38,518 nucleotides of DNA from Ignavibacteria bacterium (GCA_016716125.1 JADJWZ010000018.1:1-38518); one strand, 5' to 3'; shown: positions 24,978 through 35,111, counted from the stretch's first letter. Notes: generated by a model not told the origin, from the sequence alone. Numbers and translations: made by a program.

Positions 24978-25002
24978 TTATGAAAAGCCGACTTCGTTTA
25001 CT

Positions 25003-25742
25003 GTTGTGAATACCTCGAGAAATTATCTGTCAAAATCCAGGAGCTCTGTTACTTCAATATCGGATAATTTTTCTCAGACACTATGACGCCGTCAGTGTTC
25101 CTGACAGTATTTTATGACGGGGATCTGAATAATAAAGTGAATGAAAAATGGAGAAGGACCTATTATAACAGAGGCGTGAATGACAGGAATGTCCCGACTG
25201 CGATTACTTCAGACAGTCTTCAGAATATTTATGTAACAGGATATACAAGAACCGAAACGCCCGGAAATGATCTGGACTTTATGACAACGAAGTATAAATT
25301 TCAGGACGGCAGCAACGAATGGGGAGGAGGCGGAGTGAAATTTTATAATAATGATTCAATGCCTTCTTCAAAGTATAACGACCGTGCTTCGACAATAAAA
25401 CTTTCCAAGAACGGATACATATATGTAACCGGAATGAGCGACGCATCGCCTTACGGATATTCAATAGTGTATTATAAGCAGGAAACAACAATCGGTATTC
25501 CTGTGCTTTGTGGAAAGGGGCATTCATCCCGAAGTTTGAAGAACATGCCAATACTCCGGAAACAAATATGCAGCGCTGGGCAAATATAGAAGTGGACAGT
25601 TACAGCAGTCCGATACTAATTGCAATGCAGTGGAATGAATACGGCGCAGAGTGGAAGGCGAGAAAGTATGACTCGGAAGGGAATATAATTTATACGATCG
25701 GTAAAGATGATAACAATATTAATTCAGATCAGTCTCTGCTTT
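25003..25742 (+). pseudogene. Remnant of an SBBP-repeat protein
   Basis: The frame 25083-25589 reads RTYYNRGVNDRNVPTAITSD, SLQNIYVTGYTRTETPGNDL, DFMTTKYKF and GYIYVTGMSDASPYGYSIVY, typical SBBP beta-propeller blades. After a frameshift near 25510 it continues in 25508-25740 (NMQRWANIEVDSYSSPILIA, KARKYDSEGNIIYT). No signal peptide or start is found; upstream codons (SSVTSISDNFSQT) are part of the same lost protein. It stops at the palindromic repeats at 25743. The sorting-domain pieces at 27142 and 28346 may be its original C-terminus. Confidence 0.65.
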
Positions 25743-25778
25743 CGTCTGAGTCCCGGGAAAGCGCCGGAGACTCAGACG
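25743..25778. repeat. 36-bp palindrome, copy 1
   Basis: Arms CGTCTGAGTC / GACTCAGACG with an inner CCGG...CCGG. GC-rich in an AT-rich setting. Part of a 74-bp direct repeat with the next copy. Confidence 0.85.
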
Positions 25779-25816
25779 GGGGACAAGATTTATATATTGA
25801 GAAGATGCTCTGCTTT

Positions 25817-25852
25817 CGTCTGAGTCCCGGGAAAACGCCGGAGACTCAGACG
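25817..25852. repeat. 36-bp palindrome, copy 2
   Basis: Same arms as copy 1, one loop change (AAAACG for AAAGCG). The flanking GGGGGACAA and TATATATTGAGAAGA words are also repeated. A half-site (GCCGTAGACTCAGAAGGTGG) recurs at 27328-27347 at the end of the first sorting-domain fragment. Confidence 0.85.
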
Positions 25853-25953
25853 GGGGACAATTATATATTGAGAAGAGGCTCTGCTTTCAAAACTCCCCAT
25901 TATAGGAAGTTTTAGTATAGGGGGTATTAGTTTTGATAAATTTTCAGGTAATT

Positions 25954-26685
25954 CTATGGGCTAAGCAACTTAGATAAAAATGCTCCTACAACTGTAAATA
26001 AGAAACTGACGAAAACTACCCAAAACAATTTAGAACGAAGTTTAGTTAAATTATTGTGTCTTTCAATTCCGTCTCCAATGAGAAAAGTAATTTGAGGAAA
26101 AAGTAAGTAAATAAACAATATTCCTATAAGAGTTAGGACGAATAGAATTAGAACAAACAGAACAGTAAAACTAGGATGTTGCTTTGTATAGTCATCCGAG
26201 AAATAAATGTAAAAAAGTTGTTTCCCACAAATAAAACTGTAAGTAAAAAAAAGTATTGAGAATGCAAAATATAAAAAATTAATTCTGGGGTAAAAGGGTT
26301 TAAAAGTTTTTAGTCTTTCTTCTATTTTAGATTGAATAATGTATGCGTTCTGTTTATCAACACCAGTTATATTTAATATAATATCAGCAACATAAGTTTC
26401 CTGGTCTTTAATTGTTTTTTTTGTTCCAAACAATAATTCTATTTCTTGGTCTTTGTCTTTAGCTATGATTTTAAGCTTATATATTCTCCTATTCTTTGAA
26501 TTTTCGTCATTAATTACGTCTTCAATTGTAATATCTGATAATGAGCTTTTATCTGTATAGCTAAGTATAAAAGAAATTTTACCATTGTCCAACATGTTAG
26601 AAATTTCGTCATACAATCTATAAAGTTTTTGTTCATCAATTACAATTGGAAAATCATATTTCTGATTTATTTTAACTTCAGGCAT
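25954..26685 (-). CDS. Hypothetical membrane protein
   Basis: 243 residues. The N-terminal ~130 residues are soluble and charged (DFPIVIDEQKLYRLYDEISN, YKLKIIAKDKDQEIELLFG). Three hydrophobic segments follow: about 137-158 (FLYFAFSILFFTYSFICG), 172-200 (FTVLFVLILFVLTLIGILFI) and 218-240 (LFWVVFVSFLFTVVGAFL). No family recognised. A 12-bp palindrome AATAACGTTATT (26693-26704) lies just before the start codon. AT-rich relative to neighbours; probably accessory DNA. Confidence 0.65.
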   Translation of the reverse strand: MPEVKINQKYDFPIVIDEQKLYRLYDEISNMLDNGKISFILSYTDKSSLSDITIEDVINDENSKNRRIYKLKIIAKDKDQEIELLFGTKKTIKDQETYVADIILNITGVDKQNAYIIQSKIEERLKTFKPFYPRINFLYFAFSILFFTYSFICGKQLFYIYFSDDYTKQHPSFTVLFVLILFVLTLIGILFIYLLFPQITFLIGDGIERHNNLTKLRSKLFWVVFVSFLFTVVGAFLSKLLSP

Positions 26686-26817
26686 TGGGTAAAATAACGT
26701 TATTAATATTTAATTGGAATCAAAAACGCTCCATTAAAATTATTTTATTGACAATCCTTACTTTTTTGTAGTAAGATGAATATTTATATTTGAAATCTGT
26801 TACTGAATCTCTAGCTT

Positions 26818-27084
26818 TCAATCAGTAAACAAATTTCTGAACACTTGGTCTATATCCTCCCTCTCTGTAAAAGAAGTTGATAGCACTTTGTCTTGGTATC
26901 TAAAGTTGAAGTCATAAAAGTAAATTTCAGCTTTTATGATAGAACCGTTCTCAGCTTTTTTGCGCTTAGCTTTACGAACACTGGAGTCAATGATTGTAAT
27001 ACCTTTTGATTCCCAGTTTTCTCTGATGTAGCTTTTATTGTATTTTCCATAAGTCAATATAAGGATAATCAAAAGCAAAAACAT
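26818..27084 (-). CDS. Small hypothetical protein with N-terminal membrane helix
   Basis: 88 residues: a short hydrophobic N-terminus (FLLLIILILTYG) then a soluble part (WESKGITIIDSSVRKAKRKK, IKAEIYFYDFNFRYQDKVLS). The arrangement resembles short DUF3592-like membrane proteins, but similarity is only general. It lies 130 bases upstream of the other minus-strand membrane gene and may be co-transcribed with it. Confidence 0.5.
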   Translation of the reverse strand: MFLLLIILILTYGKYNKSYIRENWESKGITIIDSSVRKAKRKKAENGSIIKAEIYFYDFNFRYQDKVLSTSFTEREDIDQVFRNLFTD

Positions 27085-27135
27085 CTCAATGTATGATGTA
27101 AAGTCGGAAAAATTAATTCCGAAAATATTTCTAAT

Positions 27136-27320
27136 TCAAAAATGAAAATTTCCGACAAGAATATTTTCGGAAATGAAGCGACTGATACAAAACTATTCCA
27201 GAACAAACCGAATCCCTTTAATCCGTCAACAGAAATTTCTTATAATGTTTCAGCGGAATCTTTTATTACAATAAAGATCTACAACCTGCTCGGACAAGAA
27301 GCAGCGTCACTTGAGACATG
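27136..27320 (+). pseudogene. T9SS sorting-domain fragment, copy 1
   Basis: Encodes KLFQNKPNPFNPSTEISYNV, ESFITIKIYNLLGQEAASL, then breaks into unrelated sequence containing a half palindrome like those at 25743/25817. It lacks the final SGVYFYKL part. A nearly identical but complete copy is at 28346-28650. The short frame can start at ATG 27142, but nothing upstream provides a protein body. Confidence 0.8.
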
Positions 27321-27469
27321 CAAGAGTGCCGTAGACTCAGAAGGTGGAATCTCTTAATTGAATAGTGCAAAACTGCCAGAAAGAATTGTGCATAGATATA
27401 GCAAAATTCAGGACTAAATAAAAAGTTTTACCAAACAAAGTATTTAACAAAAACTATTTTAAAACATCT

Positions 27470-28307
27470 ATGAGCAATAAAATATTTGAATCAATTTTAG
27501 ATGAGAAAATATCATTCTTTAAATTTACATTTGAGCAAACGGCAAAGAATATATTTATTGAAGATGGAGGAAAGTTAATTCACCCAGGGGAATATGGTAC
27601 ATATCGTGAAAATGCATGCAAGGACTTTTAAGAATGATTGTCCCTAATAAATTAGAAATAGGAAATGGATTTTTATTAACTGATAAAGGCTCATATAGTA
27701 CACAATGTGATATTGTAATATATTATAGAAATTCAACACCTTTAATAGAAAATTCAGAAAGACAAAGATTTTTCCCAATTGAAACAATTGCTGCAGTTGG
27801 AGAAATAAAATCTGATGTGAATAAAAAAGAGTTTTCTGATGCTTTGAATAAACTTGCTAGAATTAAAAAATTACGAGAGGAGGTTTCACACCCTACAATA
27901 TTAAAAAGGGTTCATCCAGGAATCTTTAATCCCAAAGAAAATCCGTTTGACAACATTTTTACTTTTTTAATTTGTAATAAGTTCAATTTCAATTGGAAAA
28001 ATATAGAAAATGAAATAGATTCATATTATGAATCAGATATTCAACCATGGCAGAAACATAATTTAATTTTTAGTATAAATGATGGTTTATTAGCATATCA
28101 TAACAATGATGTTAATACAATGATGTATCCATATATAAAGGAAAAATTATATAATAGATTAGTCCTACCGGGAGAGAATAGTAATTGCCATTTTTACTTT
28201 GCAAGCTCATATATTTTCATGGGAATGTCACGAATACAATTTTATATCCTGATCTTAGTGATTATCTGAGGGTAACAGGAGGATTCATAAGAGATCAAAA
28301 ATCCTAA
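27470..28307 (+). pseudogene. DUF6602-type, PD-(D/E)xK nuclease-like protein, frameshifted
   Basis: Starting at ATG 27470: NKIFESILDEKISFFKF, KLIHPGEYGTYRENA, then a +/-1 shift near 27615, then GLLRMIVPNKLEIGNGFLL, YSTQCDIVIYYR, RQRFFPIETIAAVGEIKSDV, LNKLARIKKLREEVSHP. A second shift near 28230 moves the tail to ILYPDLSDYLRVTGGFIRDQ. Layout and motifs match DUF6602; the Asp of QCDIVIY plus GEIKS give the D...ExK pattern of PD-(D/E)xK nucleases. Such genes are often accessory and found near defence loci (inference for this locus). Both breaks are single-base, so the gene may be intact in reality. Confidence 0.7.
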
Positions 28308-28345
28308 TATAGTCAATAAATCCAAATCCGATTCACATTCAAAGA

Positions 28346-28650
28346 GGAAGATTACGGATAAGAGTATTTTAGGAAATGAAATAACTGATACAAAACTTTT
28401 TCAGAACAAACCAAATCCATTCAATCCTCAACAGAAATTTCTTATAACGTTTTCTTCGGAAGCTTTCATAACGATAAAGATCTACAACCTGCTCGGACAG
28501 GAAGCGGCGTCTCTTGTAAATGAGATGAAGCCGTCCGGAATGTACAAAGTTACATTCAACGTGTCTGCACTTTCGAGCGGGGTGTATTTTTATAAATTAT
28601 TTGTGAACGGCTCGGCTATTGATATAAGGCGAATGCTGCTGATGAAGTAA
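28346..28650 (+). pseudogene. T9SS sorting-domain fragment, copy 2 (complete tail)
   Basis: Reads KLFQNKPNPFNP, one base missing, then TEISYNV-like, ITIKIYNLLGQEAASLVNEM, GMYKVTFNVSALSSGVYFYK, IRRMLLMK and stop. It is the complete version of the fragment at 27136. No protein body precedes it; the DUF6602 gene sits between the two copies. Confidence 0.8.
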
Positions 28651-28769
28651 GGATGCGAATATAGACTTCAAAGAATACGGTCCGCGAGAGTTGTCCGGAT
28701 TTTTTATTTCGGGATTCATCAAAGAAATTATTGTAGCTGCTTTAGCCAAAGTGCCGAAGTCAGAAAAAA

Positions 28770-28799
28770 AAAGCCGTCATGAATAAACACGACGGCTTT
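28770..28799 (-). terminator. Intrinsic terminator of the 28864-31167 gene
   Basis: Stem AAAGCCGTC / GACGGCTTT with a 12-base loop; on the minus strand it is followed by a T-run (complement of the A-run at 28764-28770). About 65 bases after the stop codon. Confidence 0.8.
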
Positions 28800-28863
28800 A
28801 GTTAAATCTAAAATTGTCAATTTTAAAAATTGCAATTTGTCATTTGTAATTTAACATTTGAAA

Positions 28864-31167
28864 TTATTTAATAAGCACCATACGTTTCGTCATTACAAAA
28901 TTATTACCGTCTCTTCCTATGGCATCAAGTTTATAGAAATAAACTCCGCTTGAAAGATCAGCTCCGTTAAAATCTACATTGTATGTTCCGGCGTTTCTGA
29001 AATCATTTACAAGCGACTTCACTTCTCTTCCGAGCATGTCGTATATCTTCAGTGAAATATTTCCTGATACAGGAATGTTAAATGTAATCTTTGTAGTTGG
29101 ATTGAACGGGTTCGGATAGTTCTGTGAAAGATAATAACTGTTCACATTCTCAACGTTGCTTACAATTCCGACAGGTGTTACAGTTCCGAAATCCGGATTG
29201 AGTCTGGGAGTCAGTTTATAATTACTGAATGAATAATACAATACTCCCTCCACGAAAGAAATTATATCATTCTTTGTCAGGAGCGTATATCCCGCCTGAG
29301 GCGGATTCTGCAGACCGTCCCAGTTGTTTGTGAATGTGTGGTTTCCGTCCTGAAGCTCGATTCTTGCATTCACATTAGAGTTGTCTGATACGAGTATCTC
29401 TCCGAAGTTACGTCTGAAAGTCGTATCAGGAAGCGGGTCTACCGTAGTACATGCAACTCCTGTAGCTGCGTTGACACAGTTTATTGTTACCGGTAAATCC
29501 AGTCTCAGCAGTACGCTTTCCCATATTTCCACAGCCATATCTCCGTCCTGTGTTGCATTATTTATCTGACTGGTGGTAAGAACTGTAGCAGCAGGAAGAG
29601 GATTTCCCGTTGACAGCAGATTTATTCCTGAACCTGATGCAACATTTATTCTCGTTACGCTGAAATTTTCTTCAACTGTTCCCATAACTCTTACTCTGTC
29701 TCCTTTTCTCAAAGCGTCTGTCGGATTACCTGAGATCCAGATACCGCTGTTAGGTCCTGTAGCGTCCTGAATGTATACTCTTCTCGGAGCGGTCTGATTT
29801 CCGCCTGCGCTTGAAAAATTAATTCCGGGAATGTCAGATGTATCCGCTGTAACAATTCCTTCCACTCCTCTTACATCAAATCCTTCGAATGCAGACCTTC
29901 CGCCGTTATTCGGACAGAACTGTACATCACGAATACCCATTGAATCATTTGATCTTACTTCGTAAAATAATGTTGATCTGTTAGTATCCGTCGGCAGTAA
30001 TTTCACACCGCCTGAGTTATCTTCAGCCCTGAAGAAATATTCAACCAATGTTCCGAGATTAGCCGGCGGCATTTTTGTTGAATAAATATTTCCTGTGATC
30101 AGAGGCATATTCTTACTTTGAAATGCGCCTTGATTGAATCTGTAAAAAACTTTCATGTCCGTAATGGTAGCTGTACTCAAAGAAGGATCCGTTGCTGTAA
30201 CGCTTACTGTCACACTGTCCGGAGGCGTAGGCACTCCCGGGTTTCTCGTAGGACTTGAAAGCTGAGGCGGCGCGTTACCGAGACTCAGATCATTCGGATA
30301 GATCGGTACAATAACATAAGGAAGCTGGCTTCCGAAAGCGCCTTCATTGTTTGCGCTTATAATAACTCCTCTTACATATTCTACAAATGTTCCGATAGTC
30401 GGATGAGCCCATGTCCTTAAAGTGTCGCCTGACGGGGAAGTGGAAAAGAAATTAGAAAAATCCCTTATATACATTCTGTTACCGTTTTCATCAACTATGC
30501 TCCAAGGCTGTCTGTTGCCGATATTGCCTGCAACTGTTACGTTTCTGATTTCAATATACATACCTTCGTATTTTTCACCGTCAACATAATTTATCGTTCC
30601 GCCGTTTGGATAATCTCCATTTGCAAAGTTAGAAATTGTAACCGGGATCGGAGCCGGTCTTTTTGTTGAAGGTCCTGACTGTAAAATATCTATTGTATAA
30701 CCTGTAGCGGTATCTAATGCTAACTGCGTTAAAGTGTTTGCAAAATTAGAACTCGAAGTTGAGCCGAATTCCTCAACCACTCCTCTTACTCTGATTATAG
30801 TTCCGGTGTCAATTAGATCCAGAGCTGTCTGCGGTCCTCTGCTGCCCTGTCTGATGACAATTCCACCGAACGTTCCGTTTGCAGTATCCTGCGCATAACA
30901 AGTCCAGCTTGAAGAACCTCTCATCATAGTTCTGAAATCGTTATTGGCAGGGGAGACTCTCGGCGGAGCTACGACTCTTGCGACGAACTGAACCGAATCT
31001 CCGAGAAGATCCGATTTATCCCTTCCGAGCGCAAGCGAATCAGGAGACTTGGTTTGTATCTGCTGCAAAGTTACGCTGGTGAAATCGCCTCCCATTATAT
31101 TAAAACCAAGAGAGTATATAATGAATGCGGTTATAAAAATAACCGGTAAGTGTTTAATTCTTTTCAT
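28864..31167 (-). CDS. T9SS-sorted secreted protein with OB-fold-like domains
   Basis: 767 residues. The N-terminus (KRIKHLPVIFITAFIIYSLG) is a signal peptide. Residues ~45-290 and 400-620 look like repeated OB-fold domains (VQFVARVVAPPRVSPANNDF, TGTIIRVRGVVEEFG; later FEGFDVRGVEGIVTADTSDI, RKGDRVRVMGTVEENFSVTR), as in nuclease- or YhcR-associated secreted proteins. An Ig-like domain lies between (about 300-395). No nuclease catalytic domain is seen. The end is a sorting domain (LSQNYPNPFNPTTKITFNI, IYDMLGREVKSLVNDF, SGVYFYKL, MTKRMVLIK). Terminator at 28770. Confidence 0.85.
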   Translation of the reverse strand: MKRIKHLPVIFITAFIIYSLGFNIMGGDFTSVTLQQIQTKSPDSLALGRDKSDLLGDSVQFVARVVAPPRVSPANNDFRTMMRGSSSWTCYAQDTANGTFGGIVIRQGSRGPQTALDLIDTGTIIRVRGVVEEFGSTSSSNFANTLTQLALDTATGYTIDILQSGPSTKRPAPIPVTISNFANGDYPNGGTINYVDGEKYEGMYIEIRNVTVAGNIGNRQPWSIVDENGNRMYIRDFSNFFSTSPSGDTLRTWAHPTIGTFVEYVRGVIISANNEGAFGSQLPYVIVPIYPNDLSLGNAPPQLSSPTRNPGVPTPPDSVTVSVTATDPSLSTATITDMKVFYRFNQGAFQSKNMPLITGNIYSTKMPPANLGTLVEYFFRAEDNSGGVKLLPTDTNRSTLFYEVRSNDSMGIRDVQFCPNNGGRSAFEGFDVRGVEGIVTADTSDIPGINFSSAGGNQTAPRRVYIQDATGPNSGIWISGNPTDALRKGDRVRVMGTVEENFSVTRINVASGSGINLLSTGNPLPAATVLTTSQINNATQDGDMAVEIWESVLLRLDLPVTINCVNAATGVACTTVDPLPDTTFRRNFGEILVSDNSNVNARIELQDGNHTFTNNWDGLQNPPQAGYTLLTKNDIISFVEGVLYYSFSNYKLTPRLNPDFGTVTPVGIVSNVENVNSYYLSQNYPNPFNPTTKITFNIPVSGNISLKIYDMLGREVKSLVNDFRNAGTYNVDFNGADLSSGVYFYKLDAIGRDGNNFVMTKRMVLIK

Positions 31168-31253
31168 GATGTTTTTTATAGTTATTAATTTTTATGATTA
31201 TTAGTAGTATAATTAGAAATATTAAAATATTATTTGTAAATAAAAATCCCTGT

Positions 31254-33394
31254 TTATTTTACAATTACAAACTTACCTTTTTTTACTTCACCTGTATTTG
31301 AATCCTTAACAGTAAATAAATACAAACCGGATGCGATCGCCTGTTCATTTGTTGTAATAAGATTCCATGCATGCTCGCCGCCTGCGAATTTCTGCGTCCC
31401 GTCAGAGTAAGTAGTAAACCATTCTATATCGCTTCCGTTATAAGTCGCGGCATCGTGTGTAAATTTATCCACCAAATCGCCAGCAATAGTCCATACAGAA
31501 ATCTCACAGTTCGACGGCAGATTATAAAAATAAATTTTCCGCAAAAGCTCTTTCCTGTTCCCGGATCCGTCCCAGACAGCGCTTCCGTAATACGGATTAG
31601 GGTAAACACCGACTTCTGCAGACGCTTCATTGTTGGCGGGAGTACCGACTATTATCCTTTTTGAATTACCTAGGATGCTGCTTTCCAGTGAACCGAGATT
31701 CTGTGTAATGTCTCCTTTGTCAAATGCCGTGACAGAGTAAACATACTGAAATCCGTTAAGCTGATTCGGGAAATCAAATTTATAGTAATACGGCGTTGTA
31801 TCTCCGTCAAAATATTTCGGCGATGCAAGCTTTATAAAATTAAATCCGGTGTTATTGCTGACGTTATTATAAGCGCTGTCAAATTCACCCACGAGTTTCA
31901 GCTGTTCAGTAAGATCAGCAGTCAGATCAAGATCAGAACCCGGATTGGTTCTGTAAATTTTGTATCCTTCAAAGTCCTGAATATTTGAGATAGGATCTAT
32001 AGATCTTTCCGCATTTGCCGCCCAGAAAAGAGTAACACTTTTGTCCTCCAGCACAGTCTTTACAGTCGGTATATCCGGCGGTGAAGGAAGTTTGTAACCG
32101 TTGTCAAACGCGCTCTGAGCCCATCCCGCGGAGACATTTAAATTCTGTCTCTGATAACTTGAATCCCATGTCGTCGGATCAGTACCGGTCTTTTTAGCAC
32201 AGACGACAGCAAACACAATGTTAATTGTATCCTGCAGATGTCTTAATGAAAGCTTTTCACCGTCATCTTTGTAAAAAGGACCGTATGAAATTATAGTTGA
32301 TCTGTTATTTGGAGTATGTCTGAGTTCGTCATTTCTTGAAGGAACAGACGGATTGCTTAAAGAGTCAAGCGGAGAGACGCTGAGATAACCGTTTAGTTTT
32401 TCATACTTGCCGCCGCCGTTTTGGTTACTCTGATCTACAGTTGGTGAAAGATACAAAATTCCTGTTGCATTTCTAAACTGCCATATAGAATACTTTGTTT
32501 TACTGTTAATATTTTCCTGCGCAGGTTTTGGCGAAAGACCAAGCAGCTTAAATGCAACATAAGAGTCTGTAAATCCGGGATCTCCGTTGTAATCATATTC
32601 ATACCACATTCTCAGAGTACTGTCATATCCGTCAGCGCCTTTATTGTAAAAAGACGTTCCGCCGGGAGGAGTTATGTTGGTATTTCTGATCACGCCGTCC
32701 GCCCACAGACCTATATAAATACTGTCGATAGGGGATGTGTCGCCGTTGTATCCGACGTTGATTATTTTATAATTAAGTATGACCCAGTTATTTGCAAAGT
32801 TAAAATCATAGCAGTAAGTTTCAAGCAGAACTTTTATACCGAGAGGAACGTGATTGACAATCGGCGTACCGTTAATTACGGTATTAGTATCAAAAAATTC
32901 ACAAACGAAATCCTGATGTGAAATTGCTTCCGGTCTGAAGTTAGAGAATTTTGTAAAGAAGATCTTTCGAGAATTCCCTGACCGGGTGCGTTTGAAAATT
33001 CAAATCCTTCTCCGCGGTTTGCGCTTGAAACATCGACTGCGCCTGTCGTTACTCTTATCTGTCCCGCCTTTGATCCGCCAACCCAGATGCCTCCTACAAA
33101 TATATTTTCTATTCCGGAATTGATCGGATACTGACATGACGGCTGATTCGGGAAGTTTGCAAATCCGTTACCGATAGTGCCGTAGTTGGTAATTGTCATT
33201 GCAATATTACCGACGTTTGTAAATTTATTATTTACATCATCCTGTATATCACCGGGATAATATCCACCGGCGTTCATTGGATAATAATAAGAAGAAAACA
33301 TAAAGGTTAAAACGAGCAGAAAAAGTATTTCGGAGCTGCGGGATCTCATTTTTTTAACGGAAAAAAAAAACAATGCGAGTATTCTTTGGGACAT
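31254..33394 (-). pseudogene. Large T9SS-sorted secreted protein with one frameshift
   Basis: Two frames (32876-33394 and 31254 to about 32960) form one ~710-residue gene. The N-terminus has a signal peptide (SSEILFLLVLTFMFSSYYY; start at 33394 or at the ATG ending 33349). It is followed by NVGNIAMTITNYGTIGNGFA and IENIFVGGIWVGGSKAGQIR, the usual opening of long Ignavibacteria surface proteins. Adding one T to the T-run near 32968 joins ILERSS to FTKFSNFRPEAISHQDFVCE and onward to IRNTNITPPGGTSFYNKGAD. The C-terminus is a sorting domain (VGVYPNPYYG ... GLYLFTVKDSNTGEVKKGKF). Upstream of and on the same strand as the 28864 gene; possibly one transcription unit. Confidence 0.8.
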
Positions 33395-33620
33395 GAATTT
33401 TTATAATAATTAGTGTGAAAATTAGTATTAAATTAAGATAATTATCACTAAAAGTAAAGATAAAGAAATGAGGTATTAGGTAAACTAATTAATAACTTTT
33501 CGTAATCCGCCGTCGGTAAATTAACAAAGGGCTCACTTTCAATTTGAGTTAGTACGAATTAATTTCGTAGTAATACGATTTTTCGTAGAAAAATGAACTT
33601 CTTAACTGAAAGGAACCCTT

Positions 33621-34631
33621 ATGAAACAAATTACAAAAAATGAAATTTACAAGCACTACATTGCATTAGACTGGTCCAAAGCAAATTTTGCATTAGCATC
33701 AATCCGTGATTCCGGAACAAAGTTTAAAGTAGTTGAACATCCGCCTGACTTAAAGATATTGAAGCAATGTCTGAAAGAGCTGCCTGGAAAGAAGATTTTG
33801 ACAATTGAAGAAACAACTACAGCACAGTGGCTTTATGTTGAGCTGAAAGATTATGTGGATAAAATATTGATCTGCGAACCTTTCAAAACAAGCTTTTAAA
33901 CAGCGGTGCGAAGAATGATAAGATCGATTCTCATAAAGTTATGTACACTACTGCGGAACGGATCTTTAAAGGAAGTATATCATACGACAGATGAATTATA
34001 TAAGCTGAGAAAACTGGTAAGTGTTTATGAAGATTTCGTGAATGCATCAGTTAGGTTGAAGAATCAACGCTCATCAATGTTTCTCTCGGAAGGAAAAGAT
34101 CATAAAAAGGAAAAGATTCTGACGGGTAATACAATTAACAAGTTCATTACTCAAAAACAAAATCTAAGCATAGATCATTTGCTTTGATGAGAAAAGAGTT
34201 TGAACTGATATTTAAAAGATAGAAAAAAGAATCTGACAATTCAGCGTTTGGTCAGGATATCGGGTATAGCCATCAAACTGGCAGTAATGATCCTTGCAAT
34301 AGTAATAGATGCAAACCGGTTTGAGAACAAATATAAATACTATGCCTATACCGGATTGGTAAAGCATTTTAAAAAGAGCGGTGACAGAGATTATGGCAAA
34401 AGGAATGCCAGACACAGCAGAAGATTGAAGCGGTGTTACAAGATAGCGGCAAATGCGGCAATTATCGGAAAGAATGACATAAGAGAATATTATGAACATT
34501 TATTGCAGAGCAACTATAGTTTCGAGGATGCAAGAAATCAAATAGCAAGATATATAGCAAAAGCCACTTATGCTGTAATGAAAAATGAAACAGATTACCG
34601 GCCATATCAATGGAGAGAAAACATTAAGTAA
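33621..34631 (+). pseudogene. IS110-family transposase of copy b, frameshifted
   Basis: Begins MKQITKNEIYKHYIALDWSK (first Asp of the DEDD site) and contains ILTIEETTTAQWLYVELKDY, KNDKIDS, KLCTLLRNGSLKEVYHTTDE, LVRISGIAIKLAVMILAIVI, AYTGLVKHFKKSGDRDYGKR (candidate catalytic Ser) and ends YIAKATYAVMKNETDYRPYQ. Frame breaks at about 33885 (CCTTTCAAAAC for CCTTTTCAAAAC), 33933 (an inserted CA), 34181 and 34218 (runs one base short). Intact length would be about 335 residues. Breaks lie mainly in homopolymers and differ from those in copies a and c, so the ancestral frame is easy to reconstruct. Confidence 0.85.
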
Positions 34632-34740
34632 CATCATAGATAAAAAGCCGGTCCAGTTTTACAAATTAAGAAATGATCTATAATTCGGAAGATAGGTTCA
34701 TACACCAACATACTCCTTTATGAGAGTCAACCGTCGGTTA
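34630..34740 (+). ncRNA. Candidate bridge-RNA target loop of the multicopy IS110 element
   Basis: 3' non-coding position, as in the IS1111-type subgroup. An outer stem CATA/TATG (CTCATA/TATGAG in copies c and d) and an inner hairpin ATGA-CTAT / ATAG-TCAT enclose an internal loop. The 3' side holds ACACCAACA (34702-34710), the exact reverse complement of the right target TGTTGGTGT (34987-34995). The 5' side holds GCCG (34647-34650), identical to the end of the left target CGCCGT. The ACACCAACA segment is kept in copies b, c and d and lost in the deleted copy a. Downstream hairpins (AACCG/CGGTT; AGCCT/AGGCT, near 34729-34785) could be the donor loop. Confidence 0.65.
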
Positions 34741-34986
34741 ACCGCTTCCGGTTTAAAATTATAATTTACAATAGCCTTCGAGGCTCATATAGACGTTTGA
34801 TTTAAAAACCATTAGACCCAAAAGTAAAGAAAGATCAGAACATACTTAAGTAAAAAGATCAGCGGAAATAATCTATAAAGAGATTGAGTCCATCAAGATT
34901 GATAGTGAGCCCCATAAGTCAAGATGGCAAAAAAAAGATATTTTTTGTCAGGGGCGAAGTATGTACTTGACTTATTTGTTAATAGA

Positions 34987-35068
34987 TGTTGGTGTTTTCA
35001 AAAAGTTTGCTATAATAAATGTTTAAATTAAATTCCCTACTTACGCAAACTTTTTGATCACCAACAAC
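34987..35068. repeat. E element E4
   Basis: Beta arm TGTTGGTGTTTTC, AAAAAGTTTGC (its first bases separated by IS110 copy b), 34-bp core TATAATAAATGTTTAAATTA..., alpha arm GCAAACTTTTTGATCACC, AACAAC. Its core is the reverse complement of the E5b core with few differences, so E4 and E5b are inverted copies flanking the RAYT gene. Confidence 0.85.
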
Positions 35069-35111
35069 ACTGCCGGCGTAGTCTGCTGCTGAAAACGTCA
35101 GTATAAGCATT

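Larger units (their letters stand above)
33514..34986 (+). mobile_element. IS110-family element copy b (most complete copy)
   Basis: Left end CGGTAAATTAAC after flank CCGCCGT; right end TTAATAGA before TGTTGGTGTTTTC (beta arm of E4). Length about 1.47 kb: a ~107-bp 5' leader with two adjacent hairpins (GTACGAA/TTCGTA; TACGA/TCGTA), the transposase, and a ~355-bp structured 3' non-coding end. No inverted terminal repeats and no target duplication. Confidence 0.88.

Noticed and set aside
26693..26704. AATAACGTTATT as an operator for the 25954-26685 gene
   Set aside because: Short AT-rich palindromes are expected by chance here and no regulator is encoded nearby.
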